This document shows positions 5,877-12,575 of a stretch of 16,087 bases of DNA, in pieces. Origin of the DNA: Candidatus Woesearchaeota archaeon (GTDB lineage Archaea > Nanobdellota > Nanobdellia > Woesearchaeales > ARS49); NCBI GenBank assembly GCA_019323575.1, contig JAHWHB010000027.1:1-16087 (forward strand). The letters are read 5' to 3'. The translations under genes and the position numbers were made by a program. The notes under the pieces were generated by a model. The model was given only the letters and a program-made list of their open reading frames with translations. It had not been told where the DNA came from and searched no databases. Positions within the stretch are counted from its first letter, which is position 1, and every line of letters begins with the position of its first letter.

Positions 5877-6290
5877 TTAAACAGGCAAGCCCCTCCTAAC
5901 ACGCTCGCTGCCGGCAAGAGACTTAATAGTCTTCAACAAACCAGCAAAAGTACGATCCTTCTGCAAGAAAATAATCTTCCTGAAACCCATATTAACCTTA
6001 ACACCGCGCTGCTGCAACAAAGACTTCAACTTAATGCATTTCTTGTTGCTGTTACGGTCGCCATCAAAAAGCAGAATAACAGGCTTCTCAGTCCAGACAA
6101 CCAAATCAACAAAATCAACCAAAGGCTCCATAACATACAAAACATTCTTACACTTAAAAGAACGCAAAATGTCACGCACCTTCTTGTTCTGACAGACGAT
6201 CATATACTTCTTACTGGCTTTCTTAACATGGTCAATCCAATGCATAAGCTTATCCAGCTCGCCAACAGACGAAGACGCAATCCTTGACAT
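5877..6290 (-). CDS. Small Toprim-domain protein with altered catalytic glutamate
   Basis: The 137-residue protein resembles the small archaeal Toprim proteins related to RNase M5 and primase Toprim domains. VILLFDGDRNSNKK (71-84) is the DxD motif strand (Asp76, Asp78), followed by a helix and VKVNMGFRKIIF (97-108), a pattern typical of this group. The first motif, normally VEGKxD, appears as MIVCQNKKVRDIL (30-42), so the catalytic Glu is replaced. It may therefore bind nucleic acid without cutting, or the function is changed. Unlike most genes here it has a short leader with a Shine-Dalgarno-like GAGGTG (6295-6300) 4 nt from the ATG, behind a TATA box at 6327-6333. It lies between purB and an unknown gene with gaps of about 55 bp; functional links are not evident. 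Confidence 0.65.
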   Translation of the reverse strand: MSRIASSSVGELDKLMHWIDHVKKASKKYMIVCQNKKVRDILRSFKCKNVLYVMEPLVDFVDLVVWTEKPVILLFDGDRNSNKKCIKLKSLLQQRGVKVNMGFRKIIFLQKDRTFAGLLKTIKSLAGSERVRRGLPV

Positions 6291-6294
6291 AAGA

Positions 6295-6300
6295 CACCTC
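6295..6300 (-). promoter_or_regulatory. Shine-Dalgarno site of the Toprim gene
   Basis: GAGGTG on the minus strand lies 4 nt before ATG 6290. The TATA box at 6327-6333 predicts a leader of about 12 nt that just includes it, making this one of the few genes here with SD-led rather than leaderless initiation. Confidence 0.55.
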
Positions 6301-6345
6301 TCTTAACAACAAAAATAGAAAGGAAGTTTATAAGGGTTTCGAGAA

Positions 6346-7023
6346 TCAGTGATAGTCAAAACCAAACAATTGACCCTCATCATAATCCAAGTTGAAAGCA
6401 TCAGAAATGCAATGCTGATACAGCCTGCCACCCAAAAACAAAAGACGAGCAAACGGTCTTTCAGATTTACAATATCTGGGCGGTCTAAGATCCAATTTTA
6501 CAGGAGGTGCATTGTGACTCAAAAGAAACCTTTGAAAATCCTTTACGCTATCTCCAAACAAGAAAGAACAAACAGGAGACTGGGGCAGGATTTCAGCAGG
6601 AATGTCTTGTTTAAGCTTATCCTCTGGAACATAAAGAATACCTGATACATCATATATGTCCTTAAAATCAGCTTTTCTGCAAAGAGCATCAGCAATCCTT
6701 TTAGTCAATGTAAACTCCTTCCCTTTTTCATTGGCTCTCGCGGCCTTGAAAGGAGCCTTCAAAATAGGATTATTCTCTCTTGAAACAAGAAGAGCACCAC
6801 CAGTTTCACGCAAATAAACAACACCCTCAGCAACCCACTTGTAAGCATTAGTAACAGGATGGTCTTGAATGAAAATGTTAACCTTAACAACCTCGGCAGC
6901 AGTAGGAACCTCTAATTTCTGCTTTCTAAAACCCCTCAAACACCTATCAAAAGGACCAGACGCCTGATAAATAGCCTTAACAGGAAAATCATACCTTTTC
7001 AAATGAGCCTCTCCCCTAACCAT
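6346..7023 (-). CDS. Protein of unknown function, 225 residues
   Basis: I do not recognise this protein. It starts MVRGEAHLKRYDFPVKAIY, is rich in Lys/Arg and aromatic residues, and has no signal peptide or membrane segment, so it is probably cytoplasmic. The middle part VAEGVVYLRETGGALLVSRE looks like two beta strands, and KAPFKAARANEKGKEF is a basic segment that could contact nucleic acid. Near the C-terminus LDLRPPRYCKSERPFARLLF is distinctive but means nothing to me as a family motif. The start is ATG 7023: a TATA-like TTTACATA at 7047-7054 lies 27 nt upstream, and the in-frame codon at 7032 is TTG. It is the first of four minus-strand genes (with Toprim, purB and THUMP) but appears to have its own promoter, as they do. 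Confidence 0.65.
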   Translation of the reverse strand: MVRGEAHLKRYDFPVKAIYQASGPFDRCLRGFRKQKLEVPTAAEVVKVNIFIQDHPVTNAYKWVAEGVVYLRETGGALLVSRENNPILKAPFKAARANEKGKEFTLTKRIADALCRKADFKDIYDVSGILYVPEDKLKQDIPAEILPQSPVCSFLFGDSVKDFQRFLLSHNAPPVKLDLRPPRYCKSERPFARLLFLGGRLYQHCISDAFNLDYDEGQLFGFDYH

Positions 7024-7110
7024 AACAATCAAATTACACTATCAAATATGTAAATGTTTCTCAAATACAGAATATTTTTCTATATTGTAATAAAAGCAAA
7101 AAACGAAACA

Positions 7111-7118
7111 TTTATAAA
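7111..7118 (+). promoter_or_regulatory. Strong TATA box with purine-rich BRE for the DEAD-box gene
   Basis: TTTATAAA preceded by the purine-rich CGAAACA (BRE-like) predicts initiation near 7141. This is 118 nt before the ATG, so unlike its neighbours this gene has a long leader. Confidence 0.65.
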
Positions 7119-7140
7119 TAAAAACTCCACATTAACTACT

Positions 7141-7258
7141 ACACAGATAGAAAGGTAGGCAGGCAAAGGCCTGTTTGGTAGAAACTCGTTCTTAATGAAC
7201 CGGGTTTCGCTGGTACTATCTTTCATCTGCGGAACCAAAAGGTTCGGAGAAAAATACA
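7141..7258 (+). promoter_or_regulatory. Folded 5' leader of the DEAD-box helicase gene (candidate cis-regulatory RNA)
   Basis: The predicted leader folds into a three-way junction. P1 pairs GATAG 7146-7150 with CTATC 7216-7220. P2 pairs CAGGC 7160-7164 with GCCTG 7169-7173 around AAAG. P3 pairs GAAAC 7181-7185 with GTTTC 7204-7208 and continues GTTC 7188-7191 with GAAC 7197-7200 around TTAAT. A separate hairpin, GAACC 7232-7236 / GGTTC 7241-7245 around AAAA, abuts the ribosome site GGAG (7246-7249), 9 nt before the ATG. GAACC at 7197-7201 could compete for the same GGTTC, giving two exclusive folds. I cannot assign it to a known riboswitch class. Long leaders on DEAD-box genes are known from cold-regulated examples, including an archaeal one. 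Confidence 0.6.
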
Positions 7259-8488
7259 ATGAAATTTAATGAATTAAAAATAAAGCCAGAGCTATTAACC
7301 GCTCTAAAAAAACTAAAATACGAAAAACCAACTGAAGTACAAGAAAAAGCAATCCCAATACTTCTAACAGGCAAGGACTTAGCAGTAAGAAGCAAAACAG
7401 GAAGCGGAAAAACATTCGCCTTCCTGCTGCCAATACTTGAGAACCTATCGCCTGAAAAAACATTACAAGCAATAATCCTCGCGCCAACAAGAGAACTCGC
7501 GCAGCAGACAGACAAAGAGGCAAGAAAATTAGCACCAAACGTAAAAACAGTACTCTTATACGGAGGGGTAAGCATAAACCCGCAAATAGATGCTTTAGAC
7601 AGAGGGGCGCAAATAGCAGTAGCAACACCAGGAAGAATGCTGGACCACATAGCACGAAGAACAATAGACCTCTCAAACGTCAGATTCGTAGTCCTAGACG
7701 AAGCAGACAGAATGCTCGACATGGGATTCATAGACGACGTAGAGAAAATACTAAGAGGAGTTCCAAAAAACAGGCAGACAATGCTGTTCTCAGCAACAAT
7801 GCCGGAACAAATCGTAAGAATACTCAACAGGTACATGAGAAACCCAGAAACACTAATGCTGCAGCAAGATGAAATAACAGTCAAAAAAATCAGGCAAAAA
7901 GTCCTAGGAGTAGACAGAAAACAAAAATTAGACCTTTTAGTCAAAATACTGCGCGACAGAGAAGTAATCAAAGCAATGATATTCTGCAACACAAAAGACT
8001 GGGCGGAAAAACTAGGAAAAATACTCTACAAAAAACGCTTCAAAACAACAAGCATCCACTCAGGACTAAGCCAGAACAAAAGAAACAGAGTCATACAAGA
8101 CTTCAACGCGGGAAAGTATGACGTTCTCGTTGCAACAGACGTCGCAGCAAGAGGACTCCACATAGAAGGAGTCACACACGTCATAAACTACGACATACCA
8201 AGAAACCCAAAAGACTACATCCACAGAATAGGAAGAACAGGAAGGGCAGAAAAAGAAGGAGACGCCATAACTTTGGTAACACAAGTAGATGAAAACCTTT
8301 TGAGAGCAGTAGAAGCAGAAATCAAAATGTTCCTGGAAGTACAATACATCACGCCAGACGGCAAAACAATGAAACAAGAAAGACTGCCGCCAGTACACAC
8401 CCCTCATCCAGGAGAGGAACTAAAAGTCCACGCGCACGTGCAGCCAGCACACGCAGAAACCACAGGAGATGACTGGGGACTGGATTAA
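7259..8488 (+). CDS. DEAD-box ATP-dependent RNA helicase
   Basis: The 409-residue protein has the complete helicase core in order: the Q motif around PTEVQ (24-28), SKTGSGKT (45-52, ATP phosphates), PTRELA (76-81), GG (102-103), TPGR (123-126), DEAD (147-150), SAT (178-180), then the second RecA domain with IHSGL (266-270), VATDVAARGL (291-300) and HRIGRTGR (322-329). It unwinds short RNA duplexes, and a role in ribosome assembly, mRNA turnover or cold adaptation is typical. After the core, about 60 residues form a short tail with a His-rich patch (HTPHPGEELKVHAHVQPAH, 380-398) that might bind metal. It closely resembles archaeal and bacterial RhlE/DeaD-like proteins; I do not assign a specific symbol. 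Its stop codon is shared in TTAA with the convergent gene at 8485. Expression is probably controlled by the folded leader. Confidence 0.95.
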   Translation: MKFNELKIKPELLTALKKLKYEKPTEVQEKAIPILLTGKDLAVRSKTGSGKTFAFLLPILENLSPEKTLQAIILAPTRELAQQTDKEARKLAPNVKTVLLYGGVSINPQIDALDRGAQIAVATPGRMLDHIARRTIDLSNVRFVVLDEADRMLDMGFIDDVEKILRGVPKNRQTMLFSATMPEQIVRILNRYMRNPETLMLQQDEITVKKIRQKVLGVDRKQKLDLLVKILRDREVIKAMIFCNTKDWAEKLGKILYKKRFKTTSIHSGLSQNKRNRVIQDFNAGKYDVLVATDVAARGLHIEGVTHVINYDIPRNPKDYIHRIGRTGRAEKEGDAITLVTQVDENLLRAVEAEIKMFLEVQYITPDGKTMKQERLPPVHTPHPGEELKVHAHVQPAHAETTGDDWGLD

Positions 8489-8988
8489 AGAGAATCTCTC
8501 TCATAATTCAGAGAAACATTATCGCACCAAATACAGTTAAGACGGCCGTCATTCCTCAAAAACAAGAACTCATTGCCATGAGAATTTCTAATTAGTTCTA
8601 TCAAATAACCCTTATGTTGAGGGTGAATACATCCAGGACCATCATCCTCTTCCCATTGATAAACACAACCTGCAGAGAAAACCTGTCTGTAAATCAACCA
8701 GCGGTCAGAATCAGTCACATAATTCCTAGTATCGCCAAACTCTCCGGTCTTTGAATACAGACCGCCATTTTCATTTCTTGCAACGCTCAACCAAGCCCTA
8801 AGAATCTCAGCCCTTTTATGACGGTCCTTTGGAAAAGGAAACCTTGCAAGCAAATCCAAAGCAGGGCCTGGCCTTCCGTTAGCAAGACTAAAGAACCTGC
8901 CAAGAACGTCTTTCCTCTTTTCAACATCAGCCGGATATTTATTTAATACCTTAAATGCAATATCACAAAGATTCTTGTCATCCCCCAT
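8485..8988 (-). CDS. Protein of unknown function with a Cys/His-rich C-terminal part
   Basis: I do not recognise this 167-residue protein. The N-terminal half is helical and basic (MGDDKNLCDIAFKVLNKY, then KRAEILRAWLSVARNE). The C-terminal half has Cys and His residues placed as in a small zinc site: GCVYQWEEDDGPGCIHPQH and, 30 residues on, NCIWCDN (a CxxC). An HNH-type or treble-clef fold is possible, but the HNH catalytic pattern is not evident. The start is ATG 8988; the TATA box at about 9011-9020 predicts leaderless initiation there, while the in-frame codon two positions upstream is TTG. It is divergent from the sigma-factor gene across a 102-bp gap holding a dyad (9007-9029), which makes joint regulation plausible. 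The 3' end overlaps the helicase gene by 4 nt. Confidence 0.65.
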   Translation of the reverse strand: MGDDKNLCDIAFKVLNKYPADVEKRKDVLGRFFSLANGRPGPALDLLARFPFPKDRHKRAEILRAWLSVARNENGGLYSKTGEFGDTRNYVTDSDRWLIYRQVFSAGCVYQWEEDDGPGCIHPQHKGYLIELIRNSHGNEFLFLRNDGRLNCIWCDNVSLNYERDSL

Positions 8989-9006
8989 TAACAAAACGCA
9001 ATAACA

Positions 9007-9029
9007 AATGGTATATAATTATTACCATT
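9007..9029. promoter_or_regulatory. Inverted repeat over a promoter; candidate operator
   Basis: AATGGTA (9007-9013) and TACCATT (9023-9029) are perfect inverted arms around TATAATTAT. The element covers the minus-strand TATA box (9011-9020) of the gene at 8485 and lies about 60 bp upstream of the sigma-factor start. A dimeric repressor bound here would block TBP. Confidence 0.45.
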
Positions 9030-9059
9030 CAAGAGGCGTTAAAAAACCTTGACAATAAA

Positions 9060-9069
9060 TATTTAAAAC
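9060..9069 (+). promoter_or_regulatory. TATA box for the sigma-factor gene
   Basis: TATTTAAAAC is centred about 26 nt before ATG 9091, the archaeal spacing for a leaderless transcript. GAGG immediately before the ATG is too close to act as an SD site. The sigma gene itself therefore appears to be transcribed by the TBP/TFB system. Confidence 0.55.
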
Positions 9070-9090
9070 AAAAAAGAAAACAAAAGAGGA

Positions 9091-10296
9091 ATGCAGGCGT
9101 TCCAGTATTTAGCACAACTAGAAGACCATAAAAGCTACTTTGAAAAACCAAACATAGACGGCTATCCTTTACTGACAGCAGAACAAGAAAAAGAATACGC
9201 AAAACAAATATTATTCTCAAAAAGAGTAATAATAGCAAGACTTTCCAGACTCCCAAAATATGAAGGATGCCTAGAAGAAAGACTACAGGAATCATACAAT
9301 TCCGGCTGCTATTCAAGAGCAAAAATACTCATAAAAGAGCGGGAAGAAAGCTATGAAGCCCTAAAAGAAAAACTAGGCGCGTGCCTTGAAACCATAACAA
9401 AAATAAACCCTTACATAGAGCGAGGGGAAAGACCTACCCAAAGAAGAAAAACAAAAAGAAGACTATTAAACGAGTTCGGCTACACGCACAGATTCATAAG
9501 CGAACTAGTAAGAGACCTCAAAAAGACAGAACTTCCAGAATACCAAAAAGAAAAAGAGAGAATAATCAAATTCTATGAAAAATACGAACAAGCATTTGAC
9601 AAAATGATATTCTCAAATCTAAGACTGGTAGTAAGCATTGCACGCAGATACCAAAACAGAGGACTCTCCCTATCAGACCTTGTCAGCGAAGGATGCACAG
9701 GAGTAATGACGGCAATTGAAAAATTCAAGCACACGCGCGAGTACAGATTCTCAACATACGCAACAACCTGGATAAAACAGGCAATACTAAGAGCAATTTA
9801 TGACCATTCCACTCTTGTGAGAGTACCCACTCATGTCTGGGAAGAAATATCAAGAGTAAGAAAGGCAGAAAAAAAACTAATGGAAAAAGGCACTCTCAAT
9901 CCAACATTAGAGCAAATAGCAAAAATAACAGGATTAGAAACAAAAAGAATAGAATTCATAAAAAACATGAAAACCAAACCAGTACTCCAAGAATCACAAA
10001 ACAAAGAAGAGATAACATCAATATTCAACAGAATACAAGACAAAACAGCCGAAGACCCCTCAAACTCTTACAGCGACATCAAAGACAAAATAACAGAACT
10101 GCTTGAAACACTAGACGAAAGAGACAAAAAAATACTGGAATTAAGATTTGGAATAAAAGACGGAATATTCTGGACGCTCGAACGAATAAGCAAAATATTC
10201 AAAATCACAAGAGAAAGAGTAAGACAGATAGAAGCAAAAGCGCTCAGAAGACTAAAATACAAAGCAAAACACACAAACCTTGAAAGTACACTATGA
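9091..10296 (+). CDS. Sigma-70 family RNA polymerase sigma factor (full-length, primary-sigma-like)
   Basis: The 401-residue protein has all the structural regions of a group 1/2 sigma-70 factor. Region 1.2 is YPLLTAEQEKEYAKQI (25-40). A 130-residue basic helical segment of non-conserved type follows (41-170). Region 2 spans 171-250, with SNLRLVVSIARRYQNRGLS (2.1/2.2), DLVSEGCTGVMTAIEKF (196-212, core-binding) and FSTYATTWIKQAILRAI (220-236, the -10 melting and recognition helix), then RVPTHV (244-249). Region 3 is about 251-315, with PTLEQIAKITG (271-281). Region 4 is 327-395, with LRFGIKDG and the -35 helix-turn-helix ITRERVRQIEAKALRRLK (372-389), nearly identical to bacterial primary sigmas. 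In bacteria it would direct promoter recognition; in an archaeon it must either work with the archaeal polymerase or do something else. Codon use matches neighbouring genes, so it is long resident. Confidence 0.95.
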   Translation: MQAFQYLAQLEDHKSYFEKPNIDGYPLLTAEQEKEYAKQILFSKRVIIARLSRLPKYEGCLEERLQESYNSGCYSRAKILIKEREESYEALKEKLGACLETITKINPYIERGERPTQRRKTKRRLLNEFGYTHRFISELVRDLKKTELPEYQKEKERIIKFYEKYEQAFDKMIFSNLRLVVSIARRYQNRGLSLSDLVSEGCTGVMTAIEKFKHTREYRFSTYATTWIKQAILRAIYDHSTLVRVPTHVWEEISRVRKAEKKLMEKGTLNPTLEQIAKITGLETKRIEFIKNMKTKPVLQESQNKEEITSIFNRIQDKTAEDPSNSYSDIKDKITELLETLDERDKKILELRFGIKDGIFWTLERISKIFKITRERVRQIEAKALRRLKYKAKHTNLESTL

Positions 10297-10740
10297 TTTC
10301 TTCAAAGCGATAAACCAAGACTTATAACCCTCATACTTAGGATCGCACTTCCAAATCCTCTTAAAATAAGAAAGAGAATATTTGTGCTCAGGACCAAACC
10401 AAGGATCCCAAAAATAAATGTATTTAGAATCAATCTTCTTAACAACAGAAAAATGACCGACCTCGTCCTTAGGAACATAAAAATCAACAATAACAACAAA
10501 ACCATCCTTCAAAAACTTCCTCAAATCACTCAAAGAAGAATTTCTGGAAACAAAATAATTCAAACCAAAACGCTCAGCAACAACAGGAAAATCCTTCAGC
10601 CAGGTCCCCCTTACCTTATTAGTGCCCAAAAACCTCACAACCTGCTTCTCAGACTTCACAATACCAAAAAACTCCAAAGCCATGCGCATAACAGCAGCAC
10701 CGCAAGTATACTTAGTCTCCTGCTTATGATACGGGAACAT
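10291..10740 (-). CDS. C39-like papain-fold protein, cytoplasmic
   Basis: The 149-residue protein is a single peptidase C39-like domain. FPYHKQETKYTCGAAVMRMA (residues 2-21) holds the oxyanion Gln7 and the nucleophile Cys13; EVGHFSVVKKID (93-104) holds the catalytic His96; and FWDPWFG (110-116) holds the Asp112 partner. Family members cleave leader peptides at double-Gly sites when fused to ABC exporters, but stand-alone domains are common in DPANN archaea with unknown targets. No signal peptide or membrane segment is present, so it acts in the cytoplasm. It is flanked by the sigma factor (6-nt convergent overlap at the stops) and by the HD-GYP gene upstream (31 bp). Processing of the sigma factor or of a small peptide is only speculation. 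The TATA box at 10763-10770 is 26 nt from ATG 10740, so it has its own leaderless transcript. Confidence 0.8.
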   Translation of the reverse strand: MFPYHKQETKYTCGAAVMRMALEFFGIVKSEKQVVRFLGTNKVRGTWLKDFPVVAERFGLNYFVSRNSSLSDLRKFLKDGFVVIVDFYVPKDEVGHFSVVKKIDSKYIYFWDPWFGPEHKYSLSYFKRIWKCDPKYEGYKSWFIALKKS

Positions 10741-10762
10741 AACAAATAAAAAACAATAACGC

Positions 10763-10770
10763 TATAAAAA
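10763..10770 (-). promoter_or_regulatory. TATA box for the C39-like gene
   Basis: TTTTTATA on the minus strand, just after the HD-GYP stop codon (10772-10774), is centred about 26 nt before ATG 10740. Confidence 0.55.
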
Positions 10771-10771
10771 A

Positions 10772-11584
10772 CTAGTTATTATGAATAGTATTGTAAGCAT
10801 TAAGCAGATGCTTCTTAGCATGCTCGAGCAAATCAGGATTAAAATGACCCTCTTCTGAAGCCATAATCTCCAAAGCCTCAACAGGACTGGCAGGCTCCTT
10901 GTAAGGCCTTCTGCTCGTCAAAGCATCAAAAACATCAGCAACAGAAATAATCTGCGCACCCAAAGGAATCTCAGTAGCTCTCAAACCGCCCGGATAACCC
11001 GCTCCAGAATACCACTCGTGATGATGACGAACGTTTTCAATAATGTCATCAAGCACGGCACCAAACAGTTTAGCAAGCAAACTAAGCATACTTGCACCGG
11101 TATCAGGATGAGGGCGAATATATCTAGCACGCTCATCATCAGTCAAAGGCCCGTCTTTATTCAAAATACCATCAGGAATAGCAATCTTGCCAATATCATG
11201 AAACTCGCCAGAACGCGTAACGCGCTCAGTCTTGAATTCCCCATAACCCAAAGACCTGCAAACAGCATTGCTATAAATCTCAACATGACAATTATGAGGC
11301 TTAATCAAACCATCCTTAAAACCAAGAGAACGATCCTTCAAACAAACCTGCAACTCAAGAAGCTTCCTAAGAGTCTCAGGACCATGCAAAGGACGGCTCT
11401 TTTCAAGCAATTTCTGAAACAATAATCCCTGATTAGTTCCATAATAGCCGTGCCAGGCTTCATTAACAAAACCAGCACCTTCATGAATCATCCCATAAAC
11501 ATCTTTAATAACATCAGAAGCAAAAAAATAATGACCCTCTTTTTCCCTCAACAACTTTTCAGTTATTCTCTCTGCATCTGCCAT
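10772..11584 (-). CDS. HD-GYP domain phosphodiesterase
   Basis: The 270-residue protein has an N-terminal helical part of about 90 residues with no domain I recognise, then a complete HD-GYP domain. His100 (CHVEIYSNAV) precedes EFHDIGKIAIPDGILNKDGP (127-146, HD at 129-130), RPHPDTGASML (157-167, His159), VRHHHEW (185-191, metal His pair), GAGYPGGLRATEIP (194-207, the GYP signature) and SVADVFDALTSRRPYKEP (214-231, Asp217). All expected metal ligands are present, so it should be an active di- or tri-iron phosphodiesterase; the bacterial family hydrolyses cyclic di-GMP or 3',3'-cGAMP. Such domains are rare in archaea. The start is ATG 11584; the frame stays open upstream, but that stretch overlaps the divergent map gene and its promoter. 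A weak TATA-like TGTATTTT is at about 11606-11613. With the GGDEF protein at 2872 it could form a make-and-break pair. Confidence 0.9.
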   Translation of the reverse strand: MADAERITEKLLREKEGHYFFASDVIKDVYGMIHEGAGFVNEAWHGYYGTNQGLLFQKLLEKSRPLHGPETLRKLLELQVCLKDRSLGFKDGLIKPHNCHVEIYSNAVCRSLGYGEFKTERVTRSGEFHDIGKIAIPDGILNKDGPLTDDERARYIRPHPDTGASMLSLLAKLFGAVLDDIIENVRHHHEWYSGAGYPGGLRATEIPLGAQIISVADVFDALTSRRPYKEPASPVEALEIMASEEGHFNPDLLEHAKKHLLNAYNTIHNN

Positions 11585-11665
11585 TTCTACCAAAAAACAA
11601 TATGAAAAATACAGTATTAAATCCTGATGTATGTACAGTACAGACAATACAGATTGAAAGAGAAC

Positions 11666-11673
11666 ATTTAAAA
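11666..11673 (+). promoter_or_regulatory. TATA box for map
   Basis: ATTTAAAA is centred about 27 nt before ATG 11697, predicting a leaderless transcript. Confidence 0.6.
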
Positions 11674-11696
11674 CCAAACAACATTTTCTTTTCACC

Positions 11697-12575
11697 ATGG
11701 AGAACATAGAGAACTGGAAAAAAGCAGGCAAGATATCAAAAGAAGCACTAGAATACGGAATATCCTTAGTAAAAAACGGAGCGAAAATAAGAGAGGTCTG
11801 CGACAAAATAGACCAAAAGATAATAGAGCTAGGAGCAAAGCCGGCATGGCCGACACAAGCAGGAATAGACGCAACAGCAGCACACTACACACCAGACCAT
11901 GATGATGAAACAGAATTCAAAGACAATCTCGTATGTTTAGACGTAGGGGCGCACATAGACGGCTGCATAGGAGACAACGCGGCAACAATAGACCTGTCAG
12001 GCAAGTACAAAGAAATACTAAAAGCATCAGAAGAAGCACTAAACAACGCCATCAAAATAATACAAATAGGAACAACACTAGGAGAAATAGGAAAAACAAT
12101 ACAAGAAACAATAGAAAGCCACAACCTCTCACCAATAAGAAACCTATCAGGACACGGACTGCAAGAATGGGAAATACACGCAAAGCCAAGCATACCAAAC
12201 CACGACACAAACGACACAAGAAAACTCGAAAAAGGACAAATCATAGCAATAGAACCATTCGCAACAAACGGAGCAGGACTAATCTACGAAGCAGACAGAG
12301 GAAACATATTCTCAATAGTAGACGCAAAACCAGTAAGAAGCCAATACGCAAGAGAAATACTAAACTTCATAGCAGAAAACTACAAAAACCTCCCATTCAC
12401 AACAAGATGGATAGTAAAACAATACGGACCAGGAAAAACAAGCCTGGCAATAAACGAATTATTAAGAGCAGGAATACTCCACGCCTACCCGCCATTAATC
12501 GAAAAAAACAAAGGAATGGTGGCAGTATTCGAGAAAACAATTCTGATAGAAGACAAAACAGAAGTGCTCACGTAG
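11697..12575 (+). CDS. map: Methionine aminopeptidase, type II (archaeal)
   Basis: The 292-residue enzyme removes the initiator methionine from new proteins. The dimetal ligands are all visible: Asp82 (LDVGAHIDG), Asp93 (GDNAAT), His153 (SGHGLQ), Glu186 (AIEPF) and Glu279 (VFEKT); His63 in AAHYTP is the substrate-binding His. The 60-residue helical insert between His153 and Glu279 (about 212-270, with FTTRWIVKQY and NELLRAGILHAYPPL) marks it as type II, the archaeal and eukaryotic form. Its length is normal for an archaeal Map, without the eukaryotic N-terminal extension. ATG 11697 is set by the TATA box at 11666. The stop is overlapped by 8 nt by the convergent gene at 12568. Confidence 0.95.
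   Translation: MENIENWKKAGKISKEALEYGISLVKNGAKIREVCDKIDQKIIELGAKPAWPTQAGIDATAAHYTPDHDDETEFKDNLVCLDVGAHIDGCIGDNAATIDLSGKYKEILKASEEALNNAIKIIQIGTTLGEIGKTIQETIESHNLSPIRNLSGHGLQEWEIHAKPSIPNHDTNDTRKLEKGQIIAIEPFATNGAGLIYEADRGNIFSIVDAKPVRSQYAREILNFIAENYKNLPFTTRWIVKQYGPGKTSLAINELLRAGILHAYPPLIEKNKGMVAVFEKTILIEDKTEVLT

Noticed and set aside
7216..7992. Long minus-strand open frame opposite the helicase
   Set aside because: Ser/Phe/Leu-rich antisense shadow of conserved helicase motifs.
9049..9071. TTGACA resembling a bacterial -35 box just before the sigma gene
   Set aside because: No -10-like hexamer lies about 17 bp downstream, and the overlapping archaeal TATA box explains the start.
11585..11806. 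N-terminal extension of the HD-GYP protein with hydrophobic stretches
   Set aside because: It overlaps the divergent map start and its TATA box; the apparent membrane segments come from antisense of AT-rich promoter DNA.
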